A stretch of 64,000 nt of DNA, taken from positions 6,029,857 through 6,093,856 of the forward strand of contig NC_061789.1 of the NCBI RefSeq assembly GCF_022458985.1, written 5' to 3'. The notes under the pieces are model-generated. The model was not told the origin of the DNA, made no database searches, and saw only the letters and a program-made list of their open reading frames with translations. The stretch comes from Mugil cephalus (taxonomy: Eukaryota; Chordata; Actinopteri; Mugiliformes; Mugilidae). A program made the position numbers and the translations under genes. This document shows, piece by piece, positions 11,401 through 37,000 of the stretch (the first letter of the stretch is position 1; the number at the start of each line of letters is the position of its first letter).

Positions 11401-13314
11401 CATCTTTCTGAAAGTTAAACCGGAACCTAAGGACGCCGCAAAACCACCGAGGAATGGGCAGACGGCGAGAAATGGAGGGTTAAGCAATTACCTTGTCGAG
11501 ACGTACATGCGAGAAACACTTTAAATGGTGTTTTCCATTGATAGATGACAAACCAGTAGTTCTTACGGGAGCGTGAGGCTAACTTTCTGAGGTTAGGCAT
11601 GTATTGGTGAACATATAACTACAAACTTGAAGAGTTCTACTTCCACAGGTTCTTAAAATACATGTTTGTATCACATTTTCTTCTTCTTCTCCTTCTTCTG
11701 GACACATATCCTCAAATAACAAGTGCCAAGCGATAAACAAGCGGAGCCACTCCGAGACAAATTCGTCGGCGCGCTTCTGTGATAACCACTTGAAATGTTG
11801 CTTGACGTGCTTGTTTTCAAAGCCCTAACAAACCATCTCCGCGCGCATGTGTTTTCGCGTTCCGACCAACAATGGAGGCCAGGATGTTGTGCTTGGCAGG
11901 GCCTCCGTGCTTACTAACAGTTTACCTCAATGAATGGGCCGAGAAACGTTTCGAGCGAAGCGCTCCGCAGCGTTTGCAGCCCGTCGCGCCGAAGACAAAT
12001 GTTTCTAAACGAAATGCATCTGGGAAGACGCGGAGCGTGTCGCGGCAAAAGGGGAAGCGAGTCATAATTCAGGTGAGCATGTTCCATATAACTTCCCTAA
12101 ACATGTATTAACCACCATCCCTCCTACTCACTTACTCAGAAATAGACCTGTCATCTCGCCACCATCCCCTTATCATCTAACTGCTAACAAGCCTATTTGC
12201 CTGTGACTGACGTTGATGTGATCCCTAAAGCCCCGGGCTTGGCACCAGATCGCTCCTAAGCCAAATTAAGCCTCTGTCATGCCCACCCCCACCTTCAGTC
12301 TAGCGCTACCCCTGCCATGGGAACCCTAAATCTTTAATGACGATGGAGAGCTCTGCGCGCTCCCACGACACAAAAGCGATGACATCTGTCTCTGTAAGTG
12401 CTGCACTCCAGAGCAACCCCATTTGTTCCATCCCCACTTCTTGAAAAGAAATCAAATATAAAAGTTGAGGGAGGGCGGAGGCTGCTAAAAGGGGAAGGAG
12501 GACGTGGAGCTAAGGAGGTTAAAACAAAGATCCTTTCTTTTAAGGTTTATTCCGTGGCCCAGTGGTCCCTAAATGTTCAAAGAAGGTGTTAAAAGACTCT
12601 CAGCTCCCCTTCTTGTTTCGGGTGTTTTGGCCACAGCCCACCTGCTCACAGCCACGTCCATGCATAGGCTGCATATAAAAGTCCAAGTCAACCGGGACCC
12701 CCACCACTGAATTTAACTCCTGAAGAGTCAAAGGCATTCAGAGCTACACTGAAAAGGCTGTGAACCTGTTGACCTTTGGTCATCGCACTCACTGCCATTA
12801 TTATGACAGTGAATATGAATGAAATAATCAAAAAACATGTTCAAAACAGAAACTGACAACTGCGGTATCTTCAACACATTTCTGTCCGTCTTATTGCCCT
12901 TACTTAATCACTGAAATCTCATATAGTAGTAAAATATGTGTTTACACACACTGCTTTTTTTTCTTTTGATTAAAATTAACAGTTTTTTAATGACCAACTT
13001 TTTTTGGTAGGAATATCTACCCAATGAAATAAAACTAAGTAATATTTCTTTTGCTTCAATGGGCTTTTTATTGTTTTTCAAATTAGTAATGTTTTTCTTG
13101 TCTTTTACTTTATATAAATCACTTTGAAATGACTCTTTGCAGCATCTGTTAGTTTAGTAACATGCTGATGTTGTCAATACTTGACATTAATCGTTGGAAA
13201 CAAACAAACAAATGTTAATCGTTGGAAACACATGGGGGAAACTTACCCGCCGCCGTGAACAGGCGCCGCTGTGGACACCTACGACTCCCCTCCGGGTCCT
13301 TCATGTAGACGAAG
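11401..13314. other. Gene-free DNA upstream of gadd45gip1
   Basis: A CpG-rich block at about 11740-12075 and single-copy-looking stretches at 12120-12400 and 12600-12720 are the notable parts. From 12780 to 13190 the DNA is AT-rich. No confirmed gene lies here; one exon-like open frame at 11872-12072 is listed separately. Confidence 0.4.
11872..12072 (+). other. Exon-like open frame ending at a good splice donor (unproven)
   Basis: An open frame of 67 codons starts MEARMLCLAG at an ATG in a CpG-rich block and ends ...GKRVIIQ exactly at CAG|GTGAGC, a strong donor consensus. The C-terminal half is basic (Lys/Arg/Ser). No family is recognised and no downstream exon could be paired with it. It could be a 5' exon of an unrecognised transcript, or chance. 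Confidence 0.15.
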
Positions 13315-13326
13315 AAAGATGGCGGC
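13315..13326 (+). promoter_or_regulatory. YY1-type motif overlapping the gadd45gip1 start codon
   Basis: AAAGATGGCGGC matches the YY1 consensus (AAnATGGCGGC), and its ATG is the predicted start codon. This arrangement is known in many mitochondrial and ribosomal protein genes, where YY1 sites sit just downstream of the transcription start. Confidence 0.6.
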
Positions 13327-15322
13327 GTCCATGTTGTGCAGGAGGACGACTGCGTTATGCAGGACTTTGAAGGGATTTTCACCGTCAACAACCGCACTTT
13401 TTGCGAACTCCCAGTGTCCGTTGCAATTGCAGACAGCGTCCTACAACCCCAGGCCTCTAAGGGTGAACATCCGGGACCCGTACATCCCGGACAAGAACAG
13501 CGAGAAGACGCCGGAATGGCAGAAGACGGCCCGCCATGACCGGAAGCTTTTCGGTCGCTACGGCTCAGCGTCGGGCATCGACCCTGCCTCTCTGTGGCCC
13601 AGTCATGAGGAGCTGGACGAAATTATCGCGGAAGAAAAAGAGTGGAATCCTCCACTGAAGGTTATGCTTAAAAACATAGAAGCAAGGGAGAAGGAGGAAA
13701 CTGCAAAACGGCTGGCAAAGTAGGTACTGGGCTAAGCTAAAGGCTATGCGCTAATTATCGGACAGATGGTCCTGGTCTCTCAGTCCAAAGCGATTTATTG
13801 ATTGTGACAATATTTCATTAAAGAGAACATTTAATTGAGTCCTGAATGTGTTTGCAGAACTAGAAGTCTGATTCAAATGTCATTTGCTGCAGAAGTTGGA
13901 CGTTCACCCAAAGACGTAAAGTCAAGCAAATACAAACATGTTTTGACTAGATTATTAAAGCATAGATATGACATCTGTTCATTTTACTTAATCTTTGTTC
14001 ACCGTGTCTTGTTAAACACTATAATGAGCTTTTAACTGCATATTTAACTGTTATTCATTCAATAAGTGTCATACAGGTTATTTAAAATTTAAAGTTTTGT
14101 TATTATCTCTGGATTAAAGCATTACAGCTCACAAGGTTTTACAAATGAGGATGCAGGCTTTTATATGACCAATATAAATCTATGAACGTCCTTTTTTTGT
14201 TTTATTTTGTTTTCCCTGAAAAGCTTTTTAATGAACCTGTACACGTGGAAACGGTTAAAGTTGAAGTGTTGTCCAATCGTACCCTGTGGATCATTCAACA
14301 ACGGCGCGAAACGAACACACTTTATACAACAGAACAAGCCACATGTCTTCATAATAGATGAAAAATAAGATAACACTTCATCTGTAGCAGTTTTACAATA
14401 ACCGTTTTCAGTCCAGAAAAGAAAAGATTTGTCTTTCTGGATGGTTTTAATCAAATAATAATAAAAGTTGTAAAGTCCTAGTTTCAGTCAAGAGGCCAGG
14501 CCATAAAATATTATGATATGATAAGTCTCTGGCCTTGTTGTGTCTCATATATATATATATGATCAGTTTCCTGAAAACGAAACAAATACACAAGTATAAT
14601 ACTAGTTTTGTGGGGTTGTCTTTGTCTACTTTCAGGATTCGTGGGAAAATGCAGTGATGTCTTAAGTCCTTTTGATGCAAAAATGTTTAAAATTCTACAT
14701 ATATATTCCACAAATATTGAGTTGTGATAGAATTGCATTGAAAGGTTAAAACGATTCAGTTAGATTTCTGTGAATGCTCCACCGTCTGCTCATCTACACT
14801 CTGCAGGATAAACTACTTCAAATCCGCCTCCAGAATCTTTTACTGCATCATGTTCTGTAAAAAATAAAATGTTTATCTGTAAAAGGCAGCTGATAAAACT
14901 GACCAAAGAAAATGTCTCAGGCTCTAGAATTTCCTTCTGATTCACACTGGTGGACTTTCCAACAACTGTCATCATCTTTCATCTTTATTTATATATATAT
15001 ATATTTTTTTTCTTGCAGGGAGAAACTCATAGCAGCAAACATGGCCAAAATGCCCAAGTTGATCGCAGACTGGCGCAGGGAAAAGCGAGAAGCCAAGCTG
15101 AAGCAAAAGGCGGAGAAGGAGCGGAGAAGGATGCTGCTGGCTAAGGCCAGAGAGCGTTTTGGCTACATGGTGGACCACCGCAGCCACAAGTTCAAGGAGA
15201 TGATGGCGGAAGTGGAGAAGGATGAGAAGAAGATGAGGAAACAAATGAAACGCAGGCTGAAGGAGGAGCAGGTGGCGGGCGACGACGCCCCTCCTGCCGC
15301 CTCATCATCATCATCGTCGTAG
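13319..15322 (+). CDS. gadd45gip1: Mitochondrial ribosomal protein mL64 (GADD45GIP1/CRIF1)
   Basis: The two coding exons are 13319-13719 and 15019-15322, with donor AA|GTAGGT, acceptor TTGCAG|GG and phase 2, giving 234 aa (human protein about 222). The family is a component of the mitochondrial large ribosomal subunit near the tunnel exit, needed for synthesis and insertion of OXPHOS polypeptides; mammalian CRIF1 also has reported nuclear roles. The N-terminus (MAASMLCRRTTALCR) is Arg-rich and lacks acidic residues, as expected of a mitochondrial targeting peptide. Residues about 50-135 hold the conserved RDPYIPD and KLFGRYG segments. Exon 2 opens EKLIAANMAKMPKLI, then a Lys/Glu/Arg-rich coiled coil, and ends in a poly-Ser tail coded by TCA/TCG repeats. 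The ATG at 13319 is preferred to an in-frame ATG at 13271 because it begins the targeting peptide and lies in the YY1-type motif. The gene is tail to tail with the ttc39a-like gene. Confidence 0.94.
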
Positions 15323-15430
15323 CCTCGGACCGAGTCATTTCAGGCCTCAGTGACTGTTGGACTGTTTCATGAGATGGAACCGGTTTTTGTGTTGTGTGAA
15401 CCCCGATCTCTTCTCCAGTAACCTGGATTA

Positions 15431-15436
15431 AATAAA
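15431..15436 (+). terminator. Polyadenylation signal of gadd45gip1
   Basis: AATAAA lies 109 bp after the stop codon and is followed by A-rich and T-rich sequence. It is the first canonical hexamer downstream, giving a short 3' UTR. Confidence 0.65.
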
Positions 15437-15575
15437 ATTAGAAAAAAAAAAATTCTGTGTAGGAAAAAAAAAAAGATATCGTTGAAATAAATTTCTGTAC
15501 AGGCTGCATTTTGTCAAATCCTATTAAAGGAAGAATAGAAATGTCACAAACTGCTCGTTTTGGTTTTAAGGACAG

Positions 15576-15581
15576 TTTATT
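15576..15581 (-). terminator. Candidate polyadenylation signal of the ttc39a-like gene
   Basis: TTTATT on the + strand reads AATAAA on the - strand, about 555 bp beyond the stop codon at 16135. It would leave roughly 140 bp between the two convergent transcript ends. Confidence 0.45.
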
Positions 15582-16134
15582 TATGCAAAAATATTTTTTT
15601 TTTAACACTACACAAGTTTTTGCAATGAGCCCGTCCCGAACAAAACACGTCTCTGCGTCGAGTTCTGGTGAATTCAGACACTCAAATTGTCAATGTGGAC
15701 AGAAAAAAAAGCAAAATCTTGACCTTCTGTGGATAAACACAATACGCTGAAACTGAATTAGGTTAAAAATCAATCTTTAAATACAGTTAAATAGACTCAT
15801 TACTATACATTTCATTTTGAATTCTTAAAATTAATTACATCACATTTCTAGTGGCTTTCAAATCTGTTAGTGTTTAATTATTTAAATAAAACGCCTACTG
15901 TACATACACCCCCCCCCGAGGGGTCCCTCAGTCAGGCCGGTCTCACAGTAACGCTCTTGTAAATATCCAGGTTTTTACCTTTGTTCTATTACACTTAATG
16001 CTTAAAAAAAATGAACCCGGCGTTAACTTAATGAGAACACACACATATATATGTATGTGTTAAAACCCGATGTGATGCTAAAACAGTCCAGTGTGAGGAG
16101 CCTGTGCCTGTGTCAGTCCTGAAGAATCGTCCTC

Positions 16135-30048
<13,914 letters not shown>

Positions 30049-30644
30049 GATCGCTGTGCGGGCGGCGTGCCCAAACACCTGTTAGCAGCTCCTCGACACT
30101 CGCGGAAAAAAAACAAAAAACTAAAAAAAAACAATACAAGGCGCATCCGTGGGGGGGTTTAGACCTGACGGCACGGAAGCACGGGCTGTACACGGGAGTC
30201 GACGGCGAGGCCACGGAGTGCGTCCTGCTCTCGGCTAAACTGACGCGAAGTGCTCCGGAGCGGAGGAGCTCGGGGGTGAAGGCATGCGCTCATCTGTGCG
30301 CGTCGAACAGTTTGAGGAGCGTGCGCGTCGTGCTACGGACGAAGGCGCGCGCTGGCTCCTCCTCTGTCTGCTGCGCCACTGCCACGCACGCACAAAAAAA
30401 AAAAAAAAAAAAAAAGTTCGGATCAGGATGGTTCAGTTTCAGATCGGGACTCAACACAGTAACCGCTGGTGGTGACTTTTATTAACGCTGACATTAAATT
30501 ACACGTTTTTCTTTTGCTTCTTTTTTATTATTATTATTTTAAAGTAGCATGACATATGGAAGAGAAAAGTCTCACTGCACTGATATTTTTTCTACAGTTT
30601 AAAGATTTTTTTCTTGTGGCCAAGCAACTGCTGTAAACATACAT

Positions 30645-30790
30645 GACATAAACATACATACATACATGGGATTTCACTTGTGAACTGAATCGGATCTCTT
30701 TAAATTTGTGGGATAAAATATAAAATACGAACCCAACTGCAGTACCTCCGCGGACCCCCTGGGGGCCACAGACCCCCATGTTTAAGACCT
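30645..30790. repeat. Repeat fragment related to 40965-41880
   Basis: TTTAAATTTGTGGGATAAAA followed by GTACCTCCGCGGACCCCCTG, GGGGCCACAGACCCCC and AAGACCTA repeats the right end of the element at 40965-41880. Confidence 0.7.
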
Positions 30791-31558
30791 ACGATCTAGC
30801 TGTGTGAAAGGAAAACTCAATGATGGACAGCACTGAACTGGAGTTCATTAGCTTTAAAAGACAAGATATAGGGAAAAAAATAACGATACCCATTAATCAC
30901 TCCACCACTCGTACAATGTTTGCAGTATACGTTTCTGTTAACATGAAAACAGTGAGTATACAGTGTTAATTAACAAAGGAGCTAACTTCCAACTTCTAAA
31001 TAAAATAGCAAGCAAATATTTGTTCAGCGCATTACACATAAGAAGAGACAAACAAAAGGTAGAAATGGTAGTGAAAAGAAATGAATGACAGACAGAATAT
31101 GTTACTCATCGTTTGCTTTTCAATTTCAGAGGAAATTATTAAACTGGAATAAGAATTTTAAATGCTCAAACTCTACTTCTCAACCCTCATGTTGCATGTT
31201 TACTATCACATAAACTGGCATTCGAATCAACCGAACACTCAGTTTGCCAGAGAAAAAAAGGCACCGTTACTGAATTTGAATGAGGATTCTCTTTAATCAT
31301 ACAGACAATACAGATGCTCGTTCACAGCTGAAGGAGAAAAGAGAATTTTTTTTCAATAAAGATTAGAATATACTAAGTATTAGCTGTATTTAATGGCCAC
31401 AGTTAACCTTTACCGTGTGTGGCCTTTTAGATTTTATTTGCATCTGAATAGATATTTATTCTATCATGCGTAAATGAGGCAGAATGAGCTTTGAATGTCA
31501 TTTATTTTTAATCCTGTAGTCTCTGACACTCACTCCTTCCACGGGCGCTGATAAAGAA

Positions 31559-31967
31559 CCTGCTGAGACCCAAGCATTTGTTTGGAAAGCATCTTCATTT
31601 CTTTAAGATAAGATTAAGATCATTAGGTATTTGGGAGTAGTAGGACCTAAAAAGTATTAAAAAAATAATAAAATAAGCACCATCTTTGAACAGTTTATTT
31701 TAATGAAAAAGCAAAATTTGAAATGATGAAATCCTAATGCCCTCAAACGAGTACTTTTGAATTTGTTAATTTTTCATCTCATATCAAACTAGAAAAGTTA
31801 ATTAGCATAAATACACAAGTGTATTGACCCTTCGCTACCAGTACATGACAGATAAAAGTGTCTTTTATGATGCTCCTTATGAGGACAACAGGTCTAAATG
31901 AAGCAGAATAAGTTGCAACAAACCTAAAACTTAATGTCTGCATATGAGGACGCTGAGTCTCAGGAGG
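31559..31967 (+). mobile_element. MITE-like family with CCTCCTGAGACCC ends, copy C
   Basis: It begins CCTGCTGAGACCC and ends GAGTCTCAGGAGG, so the ends are inverted repeats. CATTTGTTTGG, AGTAGTAGGACC, ATATCAAACTAGAAAAG and TATGAGGACGC match copies A and B. At 409 bp it is shorter than copy B by internal deletion. It lies upstream of the ttc39a-like gene. Confidence 0.75.
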
Positions 31968-33593
31968 ACAATCAGAAATCGGAGACATAACACATGCTAA
32001 TATTGCTAATATCTATTTTCTGTTAGCTTCCAGGACCTAAAAAGTCCCTTTTTTGTAGTCTGTCATGTTAGTTGTCTCAGACTCTGTGTAGCTGCCATGT
32101 TAAACTACATGTGTCTGAACATAGTTCCCATTGGGCATATGTTATATTTTATCCAAGAAAACAAGTTTTAGATTTTAGACTTCAGTTTCAAGATTTAAAA
32201 CAAATGACCACATGGTGGCGCCACCTGCTGCAAAATCCTATCATTTGCTCCATGAGGGCTCTTTAGACCAAATGTCACTGAATTCTGTTTGAGGTTTAAA
32301 GATGGTAAGCAACACGGGCACAAATGTAAAACTTACTTTCACATCGCTGACTTCTACTGCACTGAGACATGACTGTGTGTGAACATTTGTGTGTGTTTGT
32401 GTGCAGTTCAATGGAAAAAGCACTGTAAGAGGTATAGTCTTATTATACCGTGTTGGCTTACATACATTTTATAGTATGCTTACAGTGGTATTGGATTAAA
32501 ATTTACATTTTGAATAATGCTCGATCCATGAATGTGACAAAATTAAATTGTAATTTAATCTCAGCAGCTCTGCAGAGAAAGTAGAAGATATAATCTTCAG
32601 TCACTTCAGTTGGTAAGTCATACACACAATTCTATCATATAGTATGTATGTTTAAATGTAGCATATGTCAGTCTAATTTATAGGAGCATTATATTTTCTT
32701 TTTAATATAGCGATTAAACGTTTTTGTTTTTTTAATAATATGCAGTCGTCTGCAAACAAATGAACAACCTATGAACACACAGATCAGTCACAGAAAAAGA
32801 AGTTTCTTTTCATTTCCTTTCCTCAAAATATCTTGTTCTGTTTAGTCTGAAAAGAAAAAGAAAAGTGTATATTTATCATTGGCTGGTTGGCAGCCTTTTT
32901 TTGTTCTTTTTTTTTATAGTGACAGCAACTAAAATTTTGCAGCAACTTTTGTGGTACTGCAAGGTGTTGCTACTTTCACATAAAAAATGCAATATGTTAA
33001 ACAAAATATGTGGCCTTTCTGTACATGTTTATGTCAGAGATTTGAATAAAGTTTCCCATCTGAAAGACATTTTTTTTGATATGATCATGCAAATGTCTGA
33101 GCATAGTCTTCATCGGTTAATTGTACTGTAACGATTAAGGCTGGAGTAAAGCCTTTACTGTAAAATATTTATATAATCACTGATACCATCTATCATTAAC
33201 AACCTTAGGCAGCCATATTAACTTGTGCTGCACTGATATTAACCAGCAGATTCCAAAGATTGAGCATTAGCCCAGTGCAAGGGAGGTTTTTCTGGAGTTT
33301 AAACTGGAAATGGAGGCAGAGTCCAAGCTGATGCACATCTAATACCTAATTCATACTGCCTCAGAAGCAAAAGTCATCTTACTTAAACATTAATAATTAA
33401 TGCTAAACGCTAAAGGTAAAATTTACTCATACTTGAACGCTCTTTAAACTTTAAGTGACAATGAACTTTTAACCTGTGTTTGTTGTCAGTTTGCCAGTAA
33501 TGGTGCAATAAATTAGGAAATTTATTAATTCAAGATTTCATAAAACACCACAAATGTTCCCAAAGTGTTCAAAAAACTCACCAGAATCCAGAC

Positions 33594-33599
33594 TTTATT
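33594..33599 (-). terminator. Candidate polyadenylation signal of the tetraspanin gene
   Basis: The - strand AATAAA lies about 472 bp beyond the stop codon at 34071. Confidence 0.45.
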
Positions 33600-34070
33600 T
33601 CAAACTCAATCACTTTGGACATACAAACACACAATATATTGCTTCTGTTGCTATTTTACAAGCTGCATCAAGGCAAAAAAATAAAATAAAAATAAAATAA
33701 CATTCACAGTTGTGCTCCCTGTCTTCCACATCGATACCAGCTTCAGTTTCATTATTACAATGAACATGTAATTCCTCCTTAACTAGCCATAAGTTGAAGG
33801 CAGTAACCACCTGTGACGTACACAATGAGTGTAGCTTATAAAGGCAAGTGTCCTCAAGAAATAGATCATTTACATTCACAAATGGCATCTATTAGATAGA
33901 TTTAAATGTAGTAAAAATAGATTTGGTTGCGTCATTCAGTAATAATTCTGATTGCACAACAACTGACATTAGCTGTCTTCAATGATGAGGCATTGTAGTA
34001 AGCAATACAGGAAGTAGAAAGACTCCAGTGATTAAAGGGATCCTTCTGAGACTGTTCAGCGCTTAGTCCC

Positions 34071-37000
34071 TCAGGATTTTATTCTGCAGTAGAGGATCAT
34101 TGAGACAACCATGGCACATATCTGAGGGAGAAAAATATATACATGAGTAAAACATACCATTAAGCTGTAATTTTATTATTTCAACAATTTTCTTGGTGTT
34201 TTACCTCTAAAGCTGCAATCCCGAGCGCTACTCCCACAATAACCACAGTGTTTTCATCAATCAGCTGCTTGATCAGCGGGAAACAACCCGTGATGCGCTA
34301 CGGAACAACAGAGTATGTTTGGAATATATATTTGAAATGGTTTTGGATCGTGATGTTTATTTGTTTATTTATTTTCGCCTTCTCTCCATACCTTGTCGCT
34401 GTCGGCCAATGTTTTATTACATGGCTGTTCAATACCCGGACAGCACTGCGGAGGGTACATCATGTTGTGGCTGTTATAATACGGAGAATCGTCAAAGTCG
34501 GACGAGTTGTAGAAGCCACAGCATTTTAACTAAAAGCGAAGAGAGAACATGTTGAAGAGCAATGGTTAGCTGGGTGGCTAGGAAGCACTTCTGTTAGCTG
34601 GAAGGCTGGGAAGCTAGGGAGAGCTAGTGTTAACCAGGAGATTAGGAAGAGCTACTGTTAGCTGGTTGGCTAGGAGGCTCGGTAGAGTCAACGTTAGCTG
34701 GCAAGATAGAAAGAGCTCCTGTTAGCAGGGGGACTGGGAAGCTAGGGAGAGCTAGTATTACCCAGGAGGTTAGGGAGCTAGGAAGAGCTACTGTTAGCTG
34801 TGTGGCAATGAAGCCAGGAAGAGCTAATATTAGCTGTGAAGCTAGGAAGAGACCCTGTTTGCTGGAAAGCTGGGAAGCTAGGGAGAGCTAGTATTACCCA
34901 CGAGGTTAGGGACCTAGGAAGAGCTACTACTAGCTGGGTGGCAACGAAGCTAGCTTCGTTGCCACCCAGCAACGAAGCTAGCTGGGTGGCAACGAAGCTG
35001 GGAAGCTAGGAAGAGCTCCTATTAGCTGAAAGACTGGGACACTAGGGAGAGCTAGTCTGGGACTTTGTTCAAATTTGTGTTCCGTTTCTCTGTGTGTTCC
35101 ACTCGCTGAAAGGTCCTCTTTTTCACAATCTCAAATCTGGTCACCCCAGTCGTAATATTAGCTAGGAAGCTAGGAAACATTACTGTTAAGTGGGTGGCTA
35201 GAAAGATAGGAAGAGCTAATATTAGCTATGAGGCTGTGAAGCCTGAAAAGCTACTGTTAGCTAAGAAGCTAAGGAGCGCTACTGTTAGCTGTTTGACAAG
35301 GAAGCTAGAAAAAGCTAGAATCAGTCTACAGTTCACTATAGATGATCATCTTACTGAGAAAATATTTGTGTATTTGAATGTTGAGATTAGATGAAGATGT
35401 AAAACAATAAAAGCCATTTGTGTGCCCTTTGAACCTTGCTGAACAGCCAAACTCAACATGCTGAACCAGCTGAAGTGCCGGTAACAGGGTTCCGTCTACT
35501 GCCAACCAAAAAAAGCATCAGTTAAATGGTACATAAAAATTACCTACCGTGTCCATTGTGCTATTCCATAGCCCTGTGATGTCAGGATCTTCCCCGTATT
35601 TCCTCCTAATGCTTTGAACTGCTGCCGTGCCAACTTTGGCAAACAACTCATCTGCCTAACATGCAAACAAATACAGGATTTTGAATCCAGATACCAAAGA
35701 GTAACATCTGACCACTACTCATCTGGCTACTTTAATAACTTACCAGTGGTCTGAATACCAAAATCACCACTGCTCCTGCAACCTCTGCTATGAAGACCAG
35801 CAAGATGATGATGAAAAACTAGGAAGAAGATTGCAACGTTAAAACACAAAAGTAGTTTGAACTTATTTTTTAAAAAAAAGATTTTTATTCTCTTTCAAAA
35901 ATAAGATGAGAAGATTGGTACCAATGTCATACATACTCTAAACACGAAGCTGCATCCAGAAACAGGCTAGCTTAGCTGAGCACAAAGTGCGTTTTTATAC
36001 TTTGGCTACAAACTCAAACTAAGTGTTTCCAAGCAGTGCCTATAAACCTAACTAAATTCTTCTCCGTACTGCCTTCAATTGTGAAACCGTGTAAGCAAAA
36101 TGTTAAATTTAGCTTAAAGTGTAAGAACCTCACAAAAGCCGTTAAGGCTAGCAATTTATTTAGCTAAAAATAAATCAATATTTTAGCATATTAACTCAAA
36201 CTCCCAAGGTTTCCATCAATTCTGAACAAACAGAGCAAACTCTTTTTGGAACATTTCCATTTGTCAAAGTTGAATACCACAACGTACAGTTGTTCATATG
36301 GACTGTCATTGCAAAAATGTTAAAAATAACCCCATGTGAAGGCACTGGATATCGAGACAGTAATTTTTTTGTGGTTTACATAATGGCTTACATGCTCAAA
36401 ACTCTGGCACACAAGACTTCTCAACATAATTTAGGAAAAGATAATGTCACTACCAAAGCAGTGTAGATTTCACCCTTTCAACTCCTAGCATAAGCTAACC
36501 AGTAGCTAGTAGTTTACTATTTAGCTTATAGATATATCAGTCATATCAGGCACTCCCAGGCTAACAGCAGAGTTGTTGACGTTACATATGTCGAATCATG
36601 CCGACCATGAGTCAAATACAAATGTTTTCATGATAAACATATACCTAGTCATGCGTAGTCATATGTCATGTGCTTCCCTTATCCTCTTTTTGTACCATAA
36701 ATACTGGAAATACTGGAATACTGGAAACATCTGCCAAATCACATTACAACGCATCTTGTTTCTAGTGTCCCTGTTTTTGCCACATTCCAACTTAAAAGTA
36801 TATACAGTAAGTCTGTCCAAGGAGCACCTAAATGCACCATAATTCTCTGCAAGGGAAGTGAGCGGGAACATGCCCGCAACTGTTGATATATTATGAAGAC
36901 CTACCAGCAGCAGCATGCACTTGCTCTCCCTGATGGCTCCACAGCAGCCCAGGAAGCCGATGACCATCAGCAGAGCCCCTACTGCAATCAACAGGTAGCC

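Larger units (their letters stand above)
30049..33590. other. Intergenic DNA between the ttc39a-like gene and the tetraspanin gene
   Basis: The first 330 bp is GC-rich with many CpG and should hold the ttc39a-like promoter and 5' UTR; a poly-A tract of about 21 lies at 30395-30415. The remainder is AT-rich and repeat-rich, with two repeats listed separately (30645-30790, 31559-31967). No gene is recognised. Confidence 0.55.

Noticed and set aside
34560-35310. Regularly spaced repeats that could suggest a CRISPR array
   Set aside because: Units are degenerate and contiguous without unique spacers, lie in a vertebrate intron and have no cas genes; it is a minisatellite.
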